In this document: piece after piece, positions 30,103 through 39,310 of the stretch
Numbering within the stretch: position 1 is the first letter of the stretch
Layout: every line of letters starts with the position of its first letter
Origin: Roseomonas gilardii
GTDB lineage: Bacteria > Pseudomonadota > Alphaproteobacteria > Acetobacterales > Acetobacteraceae
Reading direction: 5' to 3'
Assembly (NCBI RefSeq): GCF_001941945.1
Contig: NZ_CP015583.1
Coordinates: forward strand, 1,692,501 to 1,756,500
Length of the DNA stretch: 64,000 bases
Notes under the pieces: generated by a model
Seen by the model: only the letters and a program-made list of their open reading frames with translations
Databases searched by the model: none
Told to the model about the DNA's origin: nothing
Program-made: the position numbers and the translations under genes

Positions 30103-31744
30103 CCTCGCCCGCATCCTCGGCCTCTGGCGGGCGCACCGGGCCGGGTTGGCACTCGGCGCGCTGGTCGCCTGCCTCGCCGCCCTGTCTGGCGTGGCGCTGC
30201 TGTCGCTGGCAGGGCATGGCGTGTCACAGGGCTTGCGACACGGCGCCATGGCCGCCGCCACGGGCGCGCTGCTCCTGTTGCGGCCGCTGATCCTGCTGCG
30301 CCCGGTGCTGCGCTGGATGGAGCGCATAACCACCCATGCCGCCACCTTCCGCGCCCTGGCCGATACGCGCGTCTGGTTCTTCCGCCGCCTGGCCGAGCGC
30401 CTGCCGGCCGGGATCGGGCTCCGCCGCGCCGGCGACCTGCTGGGGCGGCTGGTCTCCGATGTGGAGGCGCTGGACGGACTCTATCTGCGCGCCATGGCGC
30501 CGATGGCGGCGGCCACGGCCACGGTGCTGGCCATCGCCGCGCTGCTGGGCTGGGCCTCGCCGGGGCTGATGGCCGTGGTGGCGCTGCCGCTCGCCCTGGC
30601 CCTGTTGCTGCCGCCACTGCTCGCCCCCCTGGCGGCCCGCCGTTCCGCCGCCGTGGCCGAGGCGCGTGGCACCCTGCGCGCCCGCGCCGTGGAGCCGCTG
30701 CTGGGGCTGGAGGACGTGCTGTCCAACAATGGCGAAGCCCGGGCCGGGGCGCGTCTGGCCGAGGCTGGCCAGGCCCAGTCCCTGGCCGAGGGCCGAGCCT
30801 CGCGCATCGGCACGCTGGGCGGGGCTGCCGGGGCTCTGCTGGCCCAGGCCGCATTGCTCGGCGCCCTGGCCTGGGGGCTGGCCGGTGGCGCGGGAGCCGC
30901 GGCGCTGGCGGTGCCCGCGCTGTTCCTCGCCCTCGCCGCCGCCGAGAGCCTCGCCGCGCTGCCTCGCGCCGGGATCGCCCTGGCCGGCGCCGGCGCCGCC
31001 GCGCGCCGCCTGCTGGAGGCCGCCGACGCCCCGGTCCCGGCGCCCGACCCGGCTGCCCCGGCACCCCTGCCGCCCGGCCATGCCATCCGCATGCGCGACA
31101 TCCGCTTCGCCTGGGAGGCGGAGCGGGAGCCGGTGCTGGACGGCTTCTCCCTGGAGATCCCGGAAGGGGCGCGGGTGGTGCTTCTCGGCCCTTCCGGTGC
31201 CGGCAAGTCCACCGTGGCGGCCCTGCTGCTCGGCCTCGCCCGGCCGCAATCCGGCAGCATCACCCTGGGAGGCGTGGAGATCGCGGGCCTTTCCGCCCAC
31301 GACCTGCGCCGCCGCATCACCTGCCTGACCCAGGATGCACGGCTCTTCGACGACACGATCGCCGCCAACCTGCGCCTCGCCCGGCCGGAAGCGAGCGAGG
31401 CGGAGCTCTGGCAGGCGCTGGACCGCGCCCGGATCGGCGATCTGGTCCGCGCCCTGCCGGAAGGGCTGGAGACGCGCTGCGGCGAGGCCGGGGCGCGCTT
31501 CTCCGGCGGGCAGGCGCGGCGCCTCACCCTGGCACGGGCGCTGCTGTCCCCGGCGCCGGTGCTGATCCTGGACGAGCCCGCCGCCGGACTCGATGTCAGC
31601 GCGGAGAGGGCTTTCCTGGAAACGCTGGACGAGGCCACCGCCGGGCGCACGGTCCTGCTGATCACGCATCGCCTGACCGGGGCGGAACACCCGACGCGGG
31701 TGCTCCGCCTGGCCGGCGGGCGGGCCTTTCATGCGGCCGGCTGA
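30092..31744 (+). CDS. cydC: CydC, second half of the thiol ABC exporter
   Basis: 550 residues with the same plan: permease helices to about residue 310 (unusually Ala/Gly-rich), Walker A LGPSGAGKST near 368, signature FSGGQARR near 471, Walker B LILDEPAAGLD after it. GGAGG stands before the ATG, which lies inside the end of cydD. Works as a heterodimer with CydD. Confidence 0.92.
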   Translation: MWRDLARILGLWRAHRAGLALGALVACLAALSGVALLSLAGHGVSQGLRHGAMAAATGALLLLRPLILLRPVLRWMERITTHAATFRALADTRVWFFRRLAERLPAGIGLRRAGDLLGRLVSDVEALDGLYLRAMAPMAAATATVLAIAALLGWASPGLMAVVALPLALALLLPPLLAPLAARRSAAVAEARGTLRARAVEPLLGLEDVLSNNGEARAGARLAEAGQAQSLAEGRASRIGTLGGAAGALLAQAALLGALAWGLAGGAGAAALAVPALFLALAAAESLAALPRAGIALAGAGAAARRLLEAADAPVPAPDPAAPAPLPPGHAIRMRDIRFAWEAEREPVLDGFSLEIPEGARVVLLGPSGAGKSTVAALLLGLARPQSGSITLGGVEIAGLSAHDLRRRITCLTQDARLFDDTIAANLRLARPEASEAELWQALDRARIGDLVRALPEGLETRCGEAGARFSGGQARRLTLARALLSPAPVLILDEPAAGLDVSAERAFLETLDEATAGRTVLLITHRLTGAEHPTRVLRLAGGRAFHAAG

Positions 31745-31859
31745 TCACAATGAATCGGGCGCGCCCGCAGGACGGATTCGAAACCGTCCTGGCCCGTTGA
31801 CGGGGCGGAACGGGCATCGCATGGCACGGCCTGTCACATTGTCCCGGAGACGCGCGCCG

Positions 31860-32258
31860 ATGCGCCGGTTTTTCCTGCTTGCCTCCCTTGCGGCCCTGCC
31901 CATGCTGGCGGCCTGCGCCAGCCCGAAGATGGGCGCGCCCCAGGCCCGCATCGTCTTCTTCCAGCGCGACGACGCGATGCTCGACGACGCGGCCAAGGGC
32001 CTGATCGCCGAGGCGGCCGACATCGCCAACCGCTATCCCGAGACCAGGGTCACCGTCCTGGGCTTCGCCAATCCCGAGCCGACTCCCGTGCCCGGCGGCA
32101 ACCGGGAGCTGAGCCAGCTTCGCGCCCAGGCCGTGGCGGCGCAGCTTCGCGCGGACAAGGTGGACGGCTCGCGCATCACCGTCCTGCCACTCGGCGCCAT
32201 CCCCTATGAAGCCACCCCCGTGGAGAGCCGCCGGGTGGAGATCAAGATCGGAAACTGA
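31860..32258 (+). CDS. OmpA-family lipoprotein
   Basis: 132 residues. Lipoprotein signal with lipobox LAAC (Cys at about 19), then a single OmpA C-terminal-type domain (FFQRDDAMLDDAAKGLIAEA, ELSQLRAQAVAAQL, ESRRVEI), which in the family binds peptidoglycan. A Pro-rich insert sits where the usual GHTD loop should be, so binding may be altered. The start could also be ATG 31821. Its TGA overlaps the recQ ATG (TGATG). Confidence 0.8.
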   Translation: MRRFFLLASLAALPMLAACASPKMGAPQARIVFFQRDDAMLDDAAKGLIAEAADIANRYPETRVTVLGFANPEPTPVPGGNRELSQLRAQAVAAQLRADKVDGSRITVLPLGAIPYEATPVESRRVEIKIGN

Positions 32259-34117
32259 TGCTCGGATTTCTTCGTGACCGCCTGATCGACCGAGGGACCG
32301 GGCCGGAGGCCGACGGCCCCCGCAAGGTCCTGAGTGAGGTCTTCGGTCACAAGGGATTCCGCGGCCGCCAGGAGGAGATCGTCCACCACATCGTGGCGGG
32401 CGGCTCCGGCCTGGTGCTGATGCCGACGGGCGGCGGCAAGAGCCTGTGCTACCAGGTCCCCGCCCTCTGCCGCCCCGGCCTGGGCGTGGTGGTCTCGCCC
32501 CTGATCGCGCTGATGGAGGACCAGGTCTCGGCTCTCCGCCAGGCGGGCGTGGCCGCCGCCGCCCTGCATTCCGAGCTGGAGGAAGGCGAGCGCGGCAACC
32601 TGTTCCGCGACCTGTCGCGCGGCGCGCTGAAGCTGCTCTACGTCTCGCCCGAGCGGCTGAACCTCGAATCGACGCTGGAGCGGCTGGGCCGCACCGAGCT
32701 GGCCCTCTTCGCCATCGACGAGGCGCATTGCGTCAGCCAGTGGGGGCATCACTTCCGCCCCGACTACCGCGGCCTCGACGTACTGGCCCGCCTCTTCCCC
32801 GAGGTGCCGCGCATCGCCCTCACCGCCACCGCCGATGCGCGCACGGTGGAGGATATCCGCGAGCGCCTGAGCCTGACGGAGGACCCGGTCTTCCGCGGCG
32901 GCTTCGACCGCCCCAACATCCGCATCGAGGCCGCACCGCGCGAAAGCGCCCGCCGGCAGATCCTGGCCTTCGCGCGGGAGGCCTCCGACGGGCGTGGCGC
33001 CGGTATCGTCTATTGCGCCACCCGCAAGGGCGCCGAGCAGACCGCCGGCTGGCTGCGCGAGAACGGCCATGACGCCATCTCCTTCCATGCGGGGATGGAG
33101 GCCGCCGACAAGCGCGCCGCGCATAAGCGCTTCGCCAGCGGCGATGCGGTGGTGATGGCGGCCACCGTCGCCTTCGGCATGGGCATCGACCGCCCCGACG
33201 TGCGCTGGGTCGCCCATGCCGCGCTGCCGGCCAGCCCGGAAAGCTGGTACCAGGAGATCGGGCGCGCCGGCCGCGATGGGCTGCCGGCCCGCGCCCTGTT
33301 GCTGCACGGGGCCGAGGACATCGTCTGGGCCCGCCACCGGCTGGAGGAAAGCCCGGCCTCGGACGAGCAGAAGCGCATCGAGCGCGAGCGCCTGAACCGC
33401 ATGGTCGCCATCGCCGAGAGCGCCACCTGCCGCCGCCGCATCCTGCTGCGCTGCTTCGGCGAGGATCTGGAGCAGGACTGCGGCAATTGCGACGCCTGCC
33501 TGCGCCCGCCCAGCCTGCGCGACGGTACCGTGGCGGCGCAGAAGCTGCTTTCCGCCGTGGTCCGCACCGGCAGCCGCTTCGGCCTGGGCCATCTGGTGGA
33601 CGTGCTGCGCGGCGAGAAGACCGAGAAGGTCCTCCAGTTCGGCCACGACCAGCTTCCCACCTTCGGCGTCGGCCGCGACGTCTCGCCGCAGAACTGGCGC
33701 AGCATCGCCCGCCAGCTCGTGGCCCGGGGCGCGCTGGACGTAGCGGTGGAGAACCACGGCGAATACCGCCCGACCGAGGCCGCCCGCCCCATCCTGAAAG
33801 GGCAGGAGAAGGTGATGCTGCGGGAGGAAGCCGTCCTGCCGCGCGTCTCCGCCCGGGGCGGCCCGCGACGGCGCGAGGCGCCCGCCTCGTCCGGCGATCC
33901 GGTCTTCGAGGCGCTGCGTGCCTGGCGGCGGGAGGAGGCCCAGCGCCAAGCACTGCCCGCCTACATGATCTTCAGCGACCGCACGCTGAGCGAGATCGCT
34001 GCGCAGAAGCCCACGGATCTCGACGAGCTGGCCACTGTCCCAGGCGTGGGGGCCAGCAAGCTGGAACGGTATGGCGAGGACGTGCTGGACGTGCTCGCGA
34101 CCTGCGGGCGGGGGTGA
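32258..34117 (+). CDS. recQ: ATP-dependent DNA helicase RecQ
   Basis: 619 residues. Helicase motifs in order: PTGGGKSLCYQVPAL, SPLIALMEDQV, DEAHCVSQWGHHFRPDY, ALTATADA, YCATRKGAE, ATVAFGMGID, QEIGRAGRDG. A zinc-binding set follows (CRRRILLRCFGE...CGNCDAC), then the winged helix and a C-terminal HRDC domain (SDRTLSEIAAQKPTDLDELA). Unwinds DNA 3'-5' in recombination and fork repair. Start overlaps the lipoprotein stop by one base. Confidence 0.96.
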   Translation: MLGFLRDRLIDRGTGPEADGPRKVLSEVFGHKGFRGRQEEIVHHIVAGGSGLVLMPTGGGKSLCYQVPALCRPGLGVVVSPLIALMEDQVSALRQAGVAAAALHSELEEGERGNLFRDLSRGALKLLYVSPERLNLESTLERLGRTELALFAIDEAHCVSQWGHHFRPDYRGLDVLARLFPEVPRIALTATADARTVEDIRERLSLTEDPVFRGGFDRPNIRIEAAPRESARRQILAFAREASDGRGAGIVYCATRKGAEQTAGWLRENGHDAISFHAGMEAADKRAAHKRFASGDAVVMAATVAFGMGIDRPDVRWVAHAALPASPESWYQEIGRAGRDGLPARALLLHGAEDIVWARHRLEESPASDEQKRIERERLNRMVAIAESATCRRRILLRCFGEDLEQDCGNCDACLRPPSLRDGTVAAQKLLSAVVRTGSRFGLGHLVDVLRGEKTEKVLQFGHDQLPTFGVGRDVSPQNWRSIARQLVARGALDVAVENHGEYRPTEAARPILKGQEKVMLREEAVLPRVSARGGPRRREAPASSGDPVFEALRAWRREEAQRQALPAYMIFSDRTLSEIAAQKPTDLDELATVPGVGASKLERYGEDVLDVLATCGRG

Positions 34118-34236
34118 GAGGGCTTCCGGCCCGGCGGGTTGGGCGGGAATGAATTGCGAAAGAAACTAAGAATGACTTGCATCGAATCGACGGGGATGCG
34201 ATAGCGGCCGCGTCATCGCACGGACGCGACATCCGC

Positions 34237-34425
34237 ATGTATGTTTGCCTCTGCAACGGGATCACCGACACCCAGGTCAAGGATGCCATCGCGTCCGGCG
34301 CCAGCCGCTGCTGCGAGATCTATTCCAAGTGCGGCTGCAAGGCGCAGTGCGGCACCTGTACGCGCATGATTCTGGCCATGATGCGGGACCAGCCGGAGCA
34401 GGTTCAGGCACGCGCCGCGCGCTGA
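34237..34425 (+). CDS. bfd: bacterioferritin-associated ferredoxin
   Basis: 62 residues. Cys4, Cys6, Cys38 and Cys41 match the four [2Fe-2S] ligands of Bfd in position and spacing; three further cysteines (25, 26 and 32/34 region) are extra. It passes electrons to bacterioferritin to release stored iron. It is followed by bfr after 97 bases containing a palindrome. Expression is normally induced by iron starvation; I see no clear Fur or Irr box. Confidence 0.93.
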   Translation: MYVCLCNGITDTQVKDAIASGASRCCEIYSKCGCKAQCGTCTRMILAMMRDQPEQVQARAAR

Positions 34426-34443
34426 AACTGTTTCTCAATCTCA

Positions 34444-34466
34444 AAGTCGTTGAAAAACAACGACTT
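34444..34466. promoter_or_regulatory. 23-bp palindrome between bfd and bfr
   Basis: AAGTCGTTG-AAAAA-CAACGACTT, a perfect 9-bp inverted repeat, 19 bases after bfd and 56 before the bfr start. It can be an operator, an attenuating hairpin or an mRNA processing site that separates the two genes' expression. No T-tract follows. Confidence 0.55.
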
Positions 34467-34522
34467 GACGCTTGGTGGGCTTTCTGTCTTTTCGTCGCCT
34501 CAGACGAGACAGGAGACAGACC

Positions 34523-35029
34523 ATGTCCGCTTACGGCGATCCCAAGGTCATCGAGCATCTGAACACCCAGCTCACCAACGAGCTGACGGCGATCAACCAG
34601 TACTTCCTGCACGCCCGCATGCTGAACCACTGGGGCGTGACCAAGCTCGGCCGGCACGAGTACAAGGAATCCATCGAGGAGATGCGGCATGCGGATGACC
34701 TCATCCACCGCATCCTGTTCCTCGATGGCCTGCCGAACGTGCAGCGCCTGAACCAGATCCTGATCGGTCAGACCGTGAAGGAGATCCTGGAATGCGACGA
34801 GAAGCTGGAAGCGAAGGCGATCAACGACCTGCGCGAAGGCATCGCCTATTGCGAAAGCGTGCGCGACTTCATCTCGCGTGACCTGCTGGTGAAGATCCTC
34901 GCCGACGAGGAGCACCACGCGGACTTCCTGCATGCGCAGTTCACGCTGCTCGGGAAGATCGGCGAGGAGCGCTATACGATGCTCAACAGCGACGCGGCGC
35001 CCGACCAGAGCCAGGACGGCGACCACTGA
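34523..35029 (+). CDS. bfr: bacterioferritin
   Basis: 168 residues. The ferroxidase ligands are all present and shifted two positions from E. coli: Glu20, Glu53, His56, Glu96, Glu129 and His132; the haem-axial Met is Met54. The 24-mer stores iron as mineral. AGGAGA lies 7 bases upstream of the ATG; an earlier in-frame start (34472) lacks a site. It ends with a short acidic tail. Confidence 0.96.
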   Translation: MSAYGDPKVIEHLNTQLTNELTAINQYFLHARMLNHWGVTKLGRHEYKESIEEMRHADDLIHRILFLDGLPNVQRLNQILIGQTVKEILECDEKLEAKAINDLREGIAYCESVRDFISRDLLVKILADEEHHADFLHAQFTLLGKIGEERYTMLNSDAAPDQSQDGDH

Positions 35030-35110
35030 GGCCATTCGCCGACGGGACGATCCCGCTGGTTCCGATACGCATCACGGGCTCCCGCCACCTCGCGTGACGA
35101 GAAGCCGCCA

Positions 35111-35148
35111 CAGGGCCGGGGGAACTTTCCTCCGGCCCTGCGTGTTTT
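35111..35148 (+). terminator. terminator after bfr
   Basis: CAGGGCCGG (35111-35119) pairs with CCGGCCCTG (35132-35140), followed by CGTGTTTT. It separates bfr from the convergent ABC gene. Confidence 0.7.
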
Positions 35149-36893
35149 CAGGCCCCGGCGGACGCGACCGGGGCAAGCTGGCCGCCGCCCAGGCGCAGCC
35201 CCCGGTCATGGAAGCGCGCCACGGCCGGGCGGTGGGCGATGGAGACGATGCCGGTCCCCGGCAGCTTCTCCCGCAGCCGGGCGTAGAGCAACTCCTCCGA
35301 TTCCGGATCGAGATTGGCCGTCGCCTCGTCGAGGAAGAGCCAGTCGGGCTTCTGCAGGAAGGCGCGGGCCAAAGCGAGCCGCTGCTGCTCGCCGCCCGAA
35401 AGCCGGCGCTCCCAGGCCTCGCTTTCATCCAGTTGCGGGATGAAGCCCTCCAGCCCGGCACTGGCCATCGCCGCCAGCACTTCCTCCCCGGTGAAGTCGC
35501 CTTCCGCCATGGGATAGCAGACCGCGTGGCGCAACGTGCCGAGCGGGATATAGGGCCGCTGCGGCAGGAAGAGCACGCGTGCGCCGTCCGGGATCTCCAC
35601 CCGGCCCCGGCCAAAGGGCCAGATGCCCGACAGCGCCCGGAACAGCGTGGACTTGCCGCTGCCCGAGGCGCCGGTGACCACCACCGCTTCGCCCGGCGCC
35701 AGGGACAGGTCGGCATCGCCCACCAGCACGCGGCCATCGGGGAGCTTCAGCTCGATATCCCGCGCCGTGAGATGTGTGCCGGCGGCGGCGACGAGCTTCG
35801 GCCCTTCGTCGGAACGCGCCTCCGACATGGCGATGGCCTGGCGGAAGCCGGCCAGACGCTGCACCGTCGCGCGCCAGTCGGCCAGCAGACCGTAGCTGTC
35901 CACGAACCAGGACATCGCGCCTTGCACCTGCCCGAAGACGGAGGAGGTCTGGGTCAGCGCCCCAAGAGGGATGCGGCCGGCGAAGAAGGCCGGGGCAGCG
36001 ACGATAAAGGGGAAGATGACCGCAAGCTGCCCGAAGGCCGAGGTGAAGAAGGTCAGCCGCTTCGTCACCGTCATCAGCGCGCGCCAGTTCGCCACCACCG
36101 CGGCGAAGCGCCCGGCCAAGCTGCGCTCCTCGCCCGCCTCGCCGCGATGCAGGGCGATGCCCTCGGCATTCTCGCGCACGCGGATCAGCGAGTAGCGGAA
36201 ATCCGCCTCCAGCCTCTGCTGCTGGAAGTTCACGGAGATCAGCCTGCGGCCGACCAGATGCGTCAGCCAGGTGCCGAGCGCCGAGTAGAGCAGGGCCACC
36301 CAGACGAGATAGCCGGGGATCGGCAGTTCCAGCACGTTCACCGGGTCGGACAGGTTCCAGAGCACGGCGATGAAGGAGATCAGCGTCACCACCGAATTCA
36401 TCAGCCCGAGACCCAGCGACAGGTTCTGGCTGACGAAGCTGTTGATATCCTCGGAGATGCGCTGGTCCGGATTGTCCGTGCCCGTGTCGGTCAGCGCGAT
36501 CCGGTAATAGGCACGGTCCCGCAGCCAGTCCCCGGTGATGCGTCCGGTCATCCAGCGCCGCCAGCGGATCTGCAGCAACTGCCGCAGATAGAGCTGGAAC
36601 ACCGCCACCAGGATGAACAGTGCCGCCACCACGCAGAAACCGGGGAGGTAGCCTTCATCCGGATCGTGGCGGCCTAGGAAGAGAAGCTGGGAGAAGGCCT
36701 CCCAGTTCTTGTCCTGCAGCGAGTTGTAGAAGGCGCGGTTCCAGAAGGTGAGGATCACGTTCATCCCCACCAAAGCGAGGTTCAGCAGGACCACCACCGC
36801 CAGGAGGCCCCGCGCGGACCAGCGCTCCTCGCTGAACCAGAAGGGGCGGGCCAGGGCCCAGGCGTCCCTGAGGGCACCGCGCGTGTCACGCAT
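35148..36893 (-). CDS. SbmA/BacA-YddA-like ABC transporter, second paralogue
   Basis: 581 residues with the same layout as 3624-5471: ABC_membrane_2-type permease (NPDQRI near 141) and ATPase with Walker A GASGSGKST at 408-416, signature RLSGGEQQR at 497-505 and WLFLDE at 518-523. In contrast to the first copy the signature is canonical LSGGEQ. It appears to be a single-gene unit. Substrates of such half transporters include peptides, bleomycin-type compounds and very long acyl chains; nothing here decides. Confidence 0.92.
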   Translation of the reverse strand: MRDTRGALRDAWALARPFWFSEERWSARGLLAVVVLLNLALVGMNVILTFWNRAFYNSLQDKNWEAFSQLLFLGRHDPDEGYLPGFCVVAALFILVAVFQLYLRQLLQIRWRRWMTGRITGDWLRDRAYYRIALTDTGTDNPDQRISEDINSFVSQNLSLGLGLMNSVVTLISFIAVLWNLSDPVNVLELPIPGYLVWVALLYSALGTWLTHLVGRRLISVNFQQQRLEADFRYSLIRVRENAEGIALHRGEAGEERSLAGRFAAVVANWRALMTVTKRLTFFTSAFGQLAVIFPFIVAAPAFFAGRIPLGALTQTSSVFGQVQGAMSWFVDSYGLLADWRATVQRLAGFRQAIAMSEARSDEGPKLVAAAGTHLTARDIELKLPDGRVLVGDADLSLAPGEAVVVTGASGSGKSTLFRALSGIWPFGRGRVEIPDGARVLFLPQRPYIPLGTLRHAVCYPMAEGDFTGEEVLAAMASAGLEGFIPQLDESEAWERRLSGGEQQRLALARAFLQKPDWLFLDEATANLDPESEELLYARLREKLPGTGIVSIAHRPAVARFHDRGLRLGGGQLAPVASAGA

Positions 36894-36946
36894 CGCGGGA
36901 TCTCCAACGTATCAAAGAGGGAAAGGCCAAAGCGCGAAAGGCGGCG

Positions 36947-37255
36947 TCAGCGCGCGGCGATCCGCAGGCGGATGACACCGCGCACCTCGCCGGGTTCCAC
37001 CGGCTTGCCCTTGCGCAGCACCTCGATCTCGCCCTGTCGGGCCAGTTCCATCGCCGTGTCGCGCACCGGCCGCATCAGGCCGCGCCAGGACTCGCCGCCC
37101 AGCTCGCGGGCGACCTCGCTGGGGCAGATGGACTTCTCCGCGCCGCGCTGGGTGGCGAGGCGCCGGATGCTTTCGGCGATCCGCTCCCGGTCGGGCGGCG
37201 CGGCTCTGGCCGGAGTCTCGGAGGCCTGCGGGTCAGAGGTCAGGGGATCAGCCAT
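36947..37255 (-). CDS. DUF3253 family protein
   Basis: 102 residues. The C-terminal two thirds follows DUF3253: ICPSEVARELGG, WRGLMRPVRDTAMELARQG and IEVLRKGKPVEP, a winged-helix-like pattern of unknown role. The N-terminus is polar and variable. GGAGG stands before the ATG. Its start overlaps the end of the upstream flavin-fold gene by 16 bases, so the two are co-transcribed. Confidence 0.85.
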   Translation of the reverse strand: MADPLTSDPQASETPARAAPPDRERIAESIRRLATQRGAEKSICPSEVARELGGESWRGLMRPVRDTAMELARQGEIEVLRKGKPVEPGEVRGVIRLRIAAR

Positions 37256-37851
37256 CTTGCCTCCACGCCATGGCCCAGGAAACGGAAGCGGGCCCGGCGG
37301 TGTCGTTCGGGGTCGAGGTGAAGCCACTCCATCTGCCGCAGCCTGACAGTGATCGCGCAGAAATTCGCGCGGGCCTGCGGCGTGACGACGGGTGGCGGGG
37401 GAGGGGCGGGAACAGCGCTTCCGGGCGGGTCGAGGGTCGCGTAGCTGCGGCGTTCGCCATCGGGCATCGCGGTCCAGGCATGGTCGGCCAGGGCGTCGTC
37501 GCGATGCAGCCGCGCCTCGCCCTCCAGCCGGATCTGCCATTGCCGCGCGCCATCCCAGCCAAGCAGGGAGACGCGAGGATCGGCCGCGATCTCGCCCACC
37601 TTGCCGGAGCGGGCATCGCAATGCAGCCGCAGGGTCAGGCTCCCGGGGTCGAAGCCACGCAGGACCACCATGCGCTGGCGCGGTCCGGCCGCTGTGCCGG
37701 TGGCCAGGACGAGCAACCGCCATCCGCTGTCCCGGTCGCCGGGAGCCGCCCGCAGGAGGTCGAGGATCTCCGGCAGGATCCACCCCGCATCCGGCGCCGC
37801 CGCGCCGGTGGTCACGCCTTGGTCCTCAGGGGTTCGATCCCGTGCCGGCAT
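37240..37851 (-). CDS. pyridoxamine 5'-phosphate oxidase-like FMN-binding protein (Alr4036 type)
   Basis: 203 residues with the split-barrel flavin fold: RMVVLRGFDPGSLTLRLHCD and ARSGKVGEIAADPRVSLLGW, then WQIRLEGEARLHRDD, as in Alr4036-type PNPOx relatives; the C-terminus ends RFRFLGHGVEARWLIP. Cofactor and substrate are not proven. The start is uncertain: ATG 37851 has a weak site, while a GTG at 37815 has GAGGA 7 bases upstream. Confidence 0.8.
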   Translation of the reverse strand: MPARDRTPEDQGVTTGAAAPDAGWILPEILDLLRAAPGDRDSGWRLLVLATGTAAGPRQRMVVLRGFDPGSLTLRLHCDARSGKVGEIAADPRVSLLGWDGARQWQIRLEGEARLHRDDALADHAWTAMPDGERRSYATLDPPGSAVPAPPPPPVVTPQARANFCAITVRLRQMEWLHLDPERHRRARFRFLGHGVEARWLIP

Positions 37852-38025
37852 GGAGGCAGGTCTCGCCCGGCGTCGTGGCGGTGCTGCCTCGTTGGTCCCA
37901 ACGACCCATCGCCGGCGCACCCGGCGCTGCGATGTTCGCGGGCGCGACTGTAACAGCTTCCCCGGCACGGCACAGCGGGCCGGCTTGTGGCGATGCGTAA
38001 CGCACCGGGACCGGGAAACGGGGCG

Positions 38026-38060
38026 GAAAAGAAGAAGGGCCGGTCCTCGCGGACCGGCCC
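38026..38060 (-). terminator. terminator after the OmpA gene
   Basis: On the minus strand, GGGCCGGTCC-GCGA-GGACCGGCCC is followed by TTCTTCTTTT. A strong intrinsic terminator 35 bases after the OmpA stop codon. Confidence 0.85.
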
Positions 38061-38095
38061 CCTTTCCTGAAGCGACGTATGGAACGTCTGCGCGA

Positions 38096-39310
38096 TCAGC
38101 GCAGGACGATCTCCACGCGGCGGTTCTGCGGCTCGCGCACGCCATCGGCGGTCGGCACCAGCGGACGGCTCTCGCCGAAGGCCTCGACCGTGATCTCCGA
38201 GCGCTGGATGCCCTGGCGCACCAGCTCGGCGGCCACGGCGTCGGCGCGGCGGCGCGACAGACCCATGTTGTACTGCGGCGTACCGGAGCGGTCGGCGTGG
38301 CCGGCCACCTCGATGCGGGTCGAGCCCGTGCTACGCGCGTTCTGCGCCGCCTCGGTGATGATCTGCCGGGCGCGGTCCGTCAGGTTGTAACGGTCCCAGT
38401 CGAAGAACACGAGGTAGGTGCGGGCCACGGCCTGCGGAGCCTGCGGCACGACCGGCGGAGCGGCCACGGGCGCCGGCGGGGTCCAGAGCGCGTAGCGCAG
38501 GCCCAGCATGGCGGAGTGGTTGTTCGCGCCGTCGATCTCGAACTTGCCGCGCGTCGGGATCTGGCCCGAGGCGGTGCGGACGATGCCGTCATACTTGGTC
38601 TGCAGCGTGCCGAGGTAGCGGTACTCGGCCGTCAGGGACAGGCCAGGCACGGCCGGGATCGGGAAGGCCAGACCGGCGATGCCCTGGTAGCCGAAGGCAC
38701 CGGCGGTGTCGTCGATGGTCAGGTTGTCGCCCGGACGGCCGACGCTGTTCACCCGCGTGCCGCCGACATTGTCCAGATCCGTCCAGATCCAGCCCACGCC
38801 GCCGCCGACATAGGGCACGACCGGAATCGGCATGTTCGGGAACCAGGCCGGCAGCTGGAAGTCGTAGTAGCCGTTCACCATCACGCCGTACTGGCGCATA
38901 CGGCCGGTGCCGCTGAAGAAGTTGCCGCTGGTGGAGCCAACGCCGCGGCTGGACCAGCCACCGACCTTGCTGGTGGGATTGTCGCGGAAGTTACCCTCGA
39001 CTTCGGCGCGCAGGCCGTTGCCGAAGCCCCAGCCGACGGCGACCTGGCCGCCCCAGCCTTCGCTGAACTTGAACGAGCCCTGGCGGTTGCCCACCGTGGC
39101 GTCGAAGAAGCCGTTGGCGCCGCCGTCGGAGGTGACGTTGCGCTTGTTGGCATGGTTCCAGCCGGCGCCGCCGGACAGGTACAGGCCGGTGACCGGCGTC
39201 GCGACCGGAGTGGCCAGCCAGCTCGGGGGCGTCCACCAGGCGGACTGCGCCATCGCGACACCGGGGGCCATGAAGAGGGTCGTCGCGAGCAACGCGTGAC
39301 GGAGTTTCAT
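38096..39310 (-). CDS. outer-membrane beta-barrel protein with OmpA C-terminal domain
   Basis: 404 residues: signal peptide (cleavage after AMA near 21), an N-terminal beta-barrel (about 30-270, many Gly and aromatic residues, Leu/Tyr-rich strands), a Pro/Ala-rich linker (APVAAPPVVPQAPQA), and an OmpA domain (about 290-404) with LVFFDWDRYNLT, EVAGHADRSGTP and NRRVEIVLR that binds peptidoglycan. AAGGA lies 9 bases before the ATG. Likely an abundant porin-like or anchoring protein, with its own terminator. Confidence 0.92.
   Translation of the reverse strand: MKLRHALLATTLFMAPGVAMAQSAWWTPPSWLATPVATPVTGLYLSGGAGWNHANKRNVTSDGGANGFFDATVGNRQGSFKFSEGWGGQVAVGWGFGNGLRAEVEGNFRDNPTSKVGGWSSRGVGSTSGNFFSGTGRMRQYGVMVNGYYDFQLPAWFPNMPIPVVPYVGGGVGWIWTDLDNVGGTRVNSVGRPGDNLTIDDTAGAFGYQGIAGLAFPIPAVPGLSLTAEYRYLGTLQTKYDGIVRTASGQIPTRGKFEIDGANNHSAMLGLRYALWTPPAPVAAPPVVPQAPQAVARTYLVFFDWDRYNLTDRARQIITEAAQNARSTGSTRIEVAGHADRSGTPQYNMGLSRRRADAVAAELVRQGIQRSEITVEAFGESRPLVPTADGVREPQNRRVEIVLR

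Noticed and set aside
31769-31790. Hairpin AGGACGG-ATTCGAAA-CCGTCCT after cydC as a terminator
   Set aside because: The stem is perfect but no T-tract follows, and the lipoprotein gene begins soon after in the same direction; I could not support a function.
34130-34236. Fur or Irr box upstream of bfd
   Set aside because: The stretch is AT-richer, but I could not align it to a Fur, Irr or RirA consensus with confidence.
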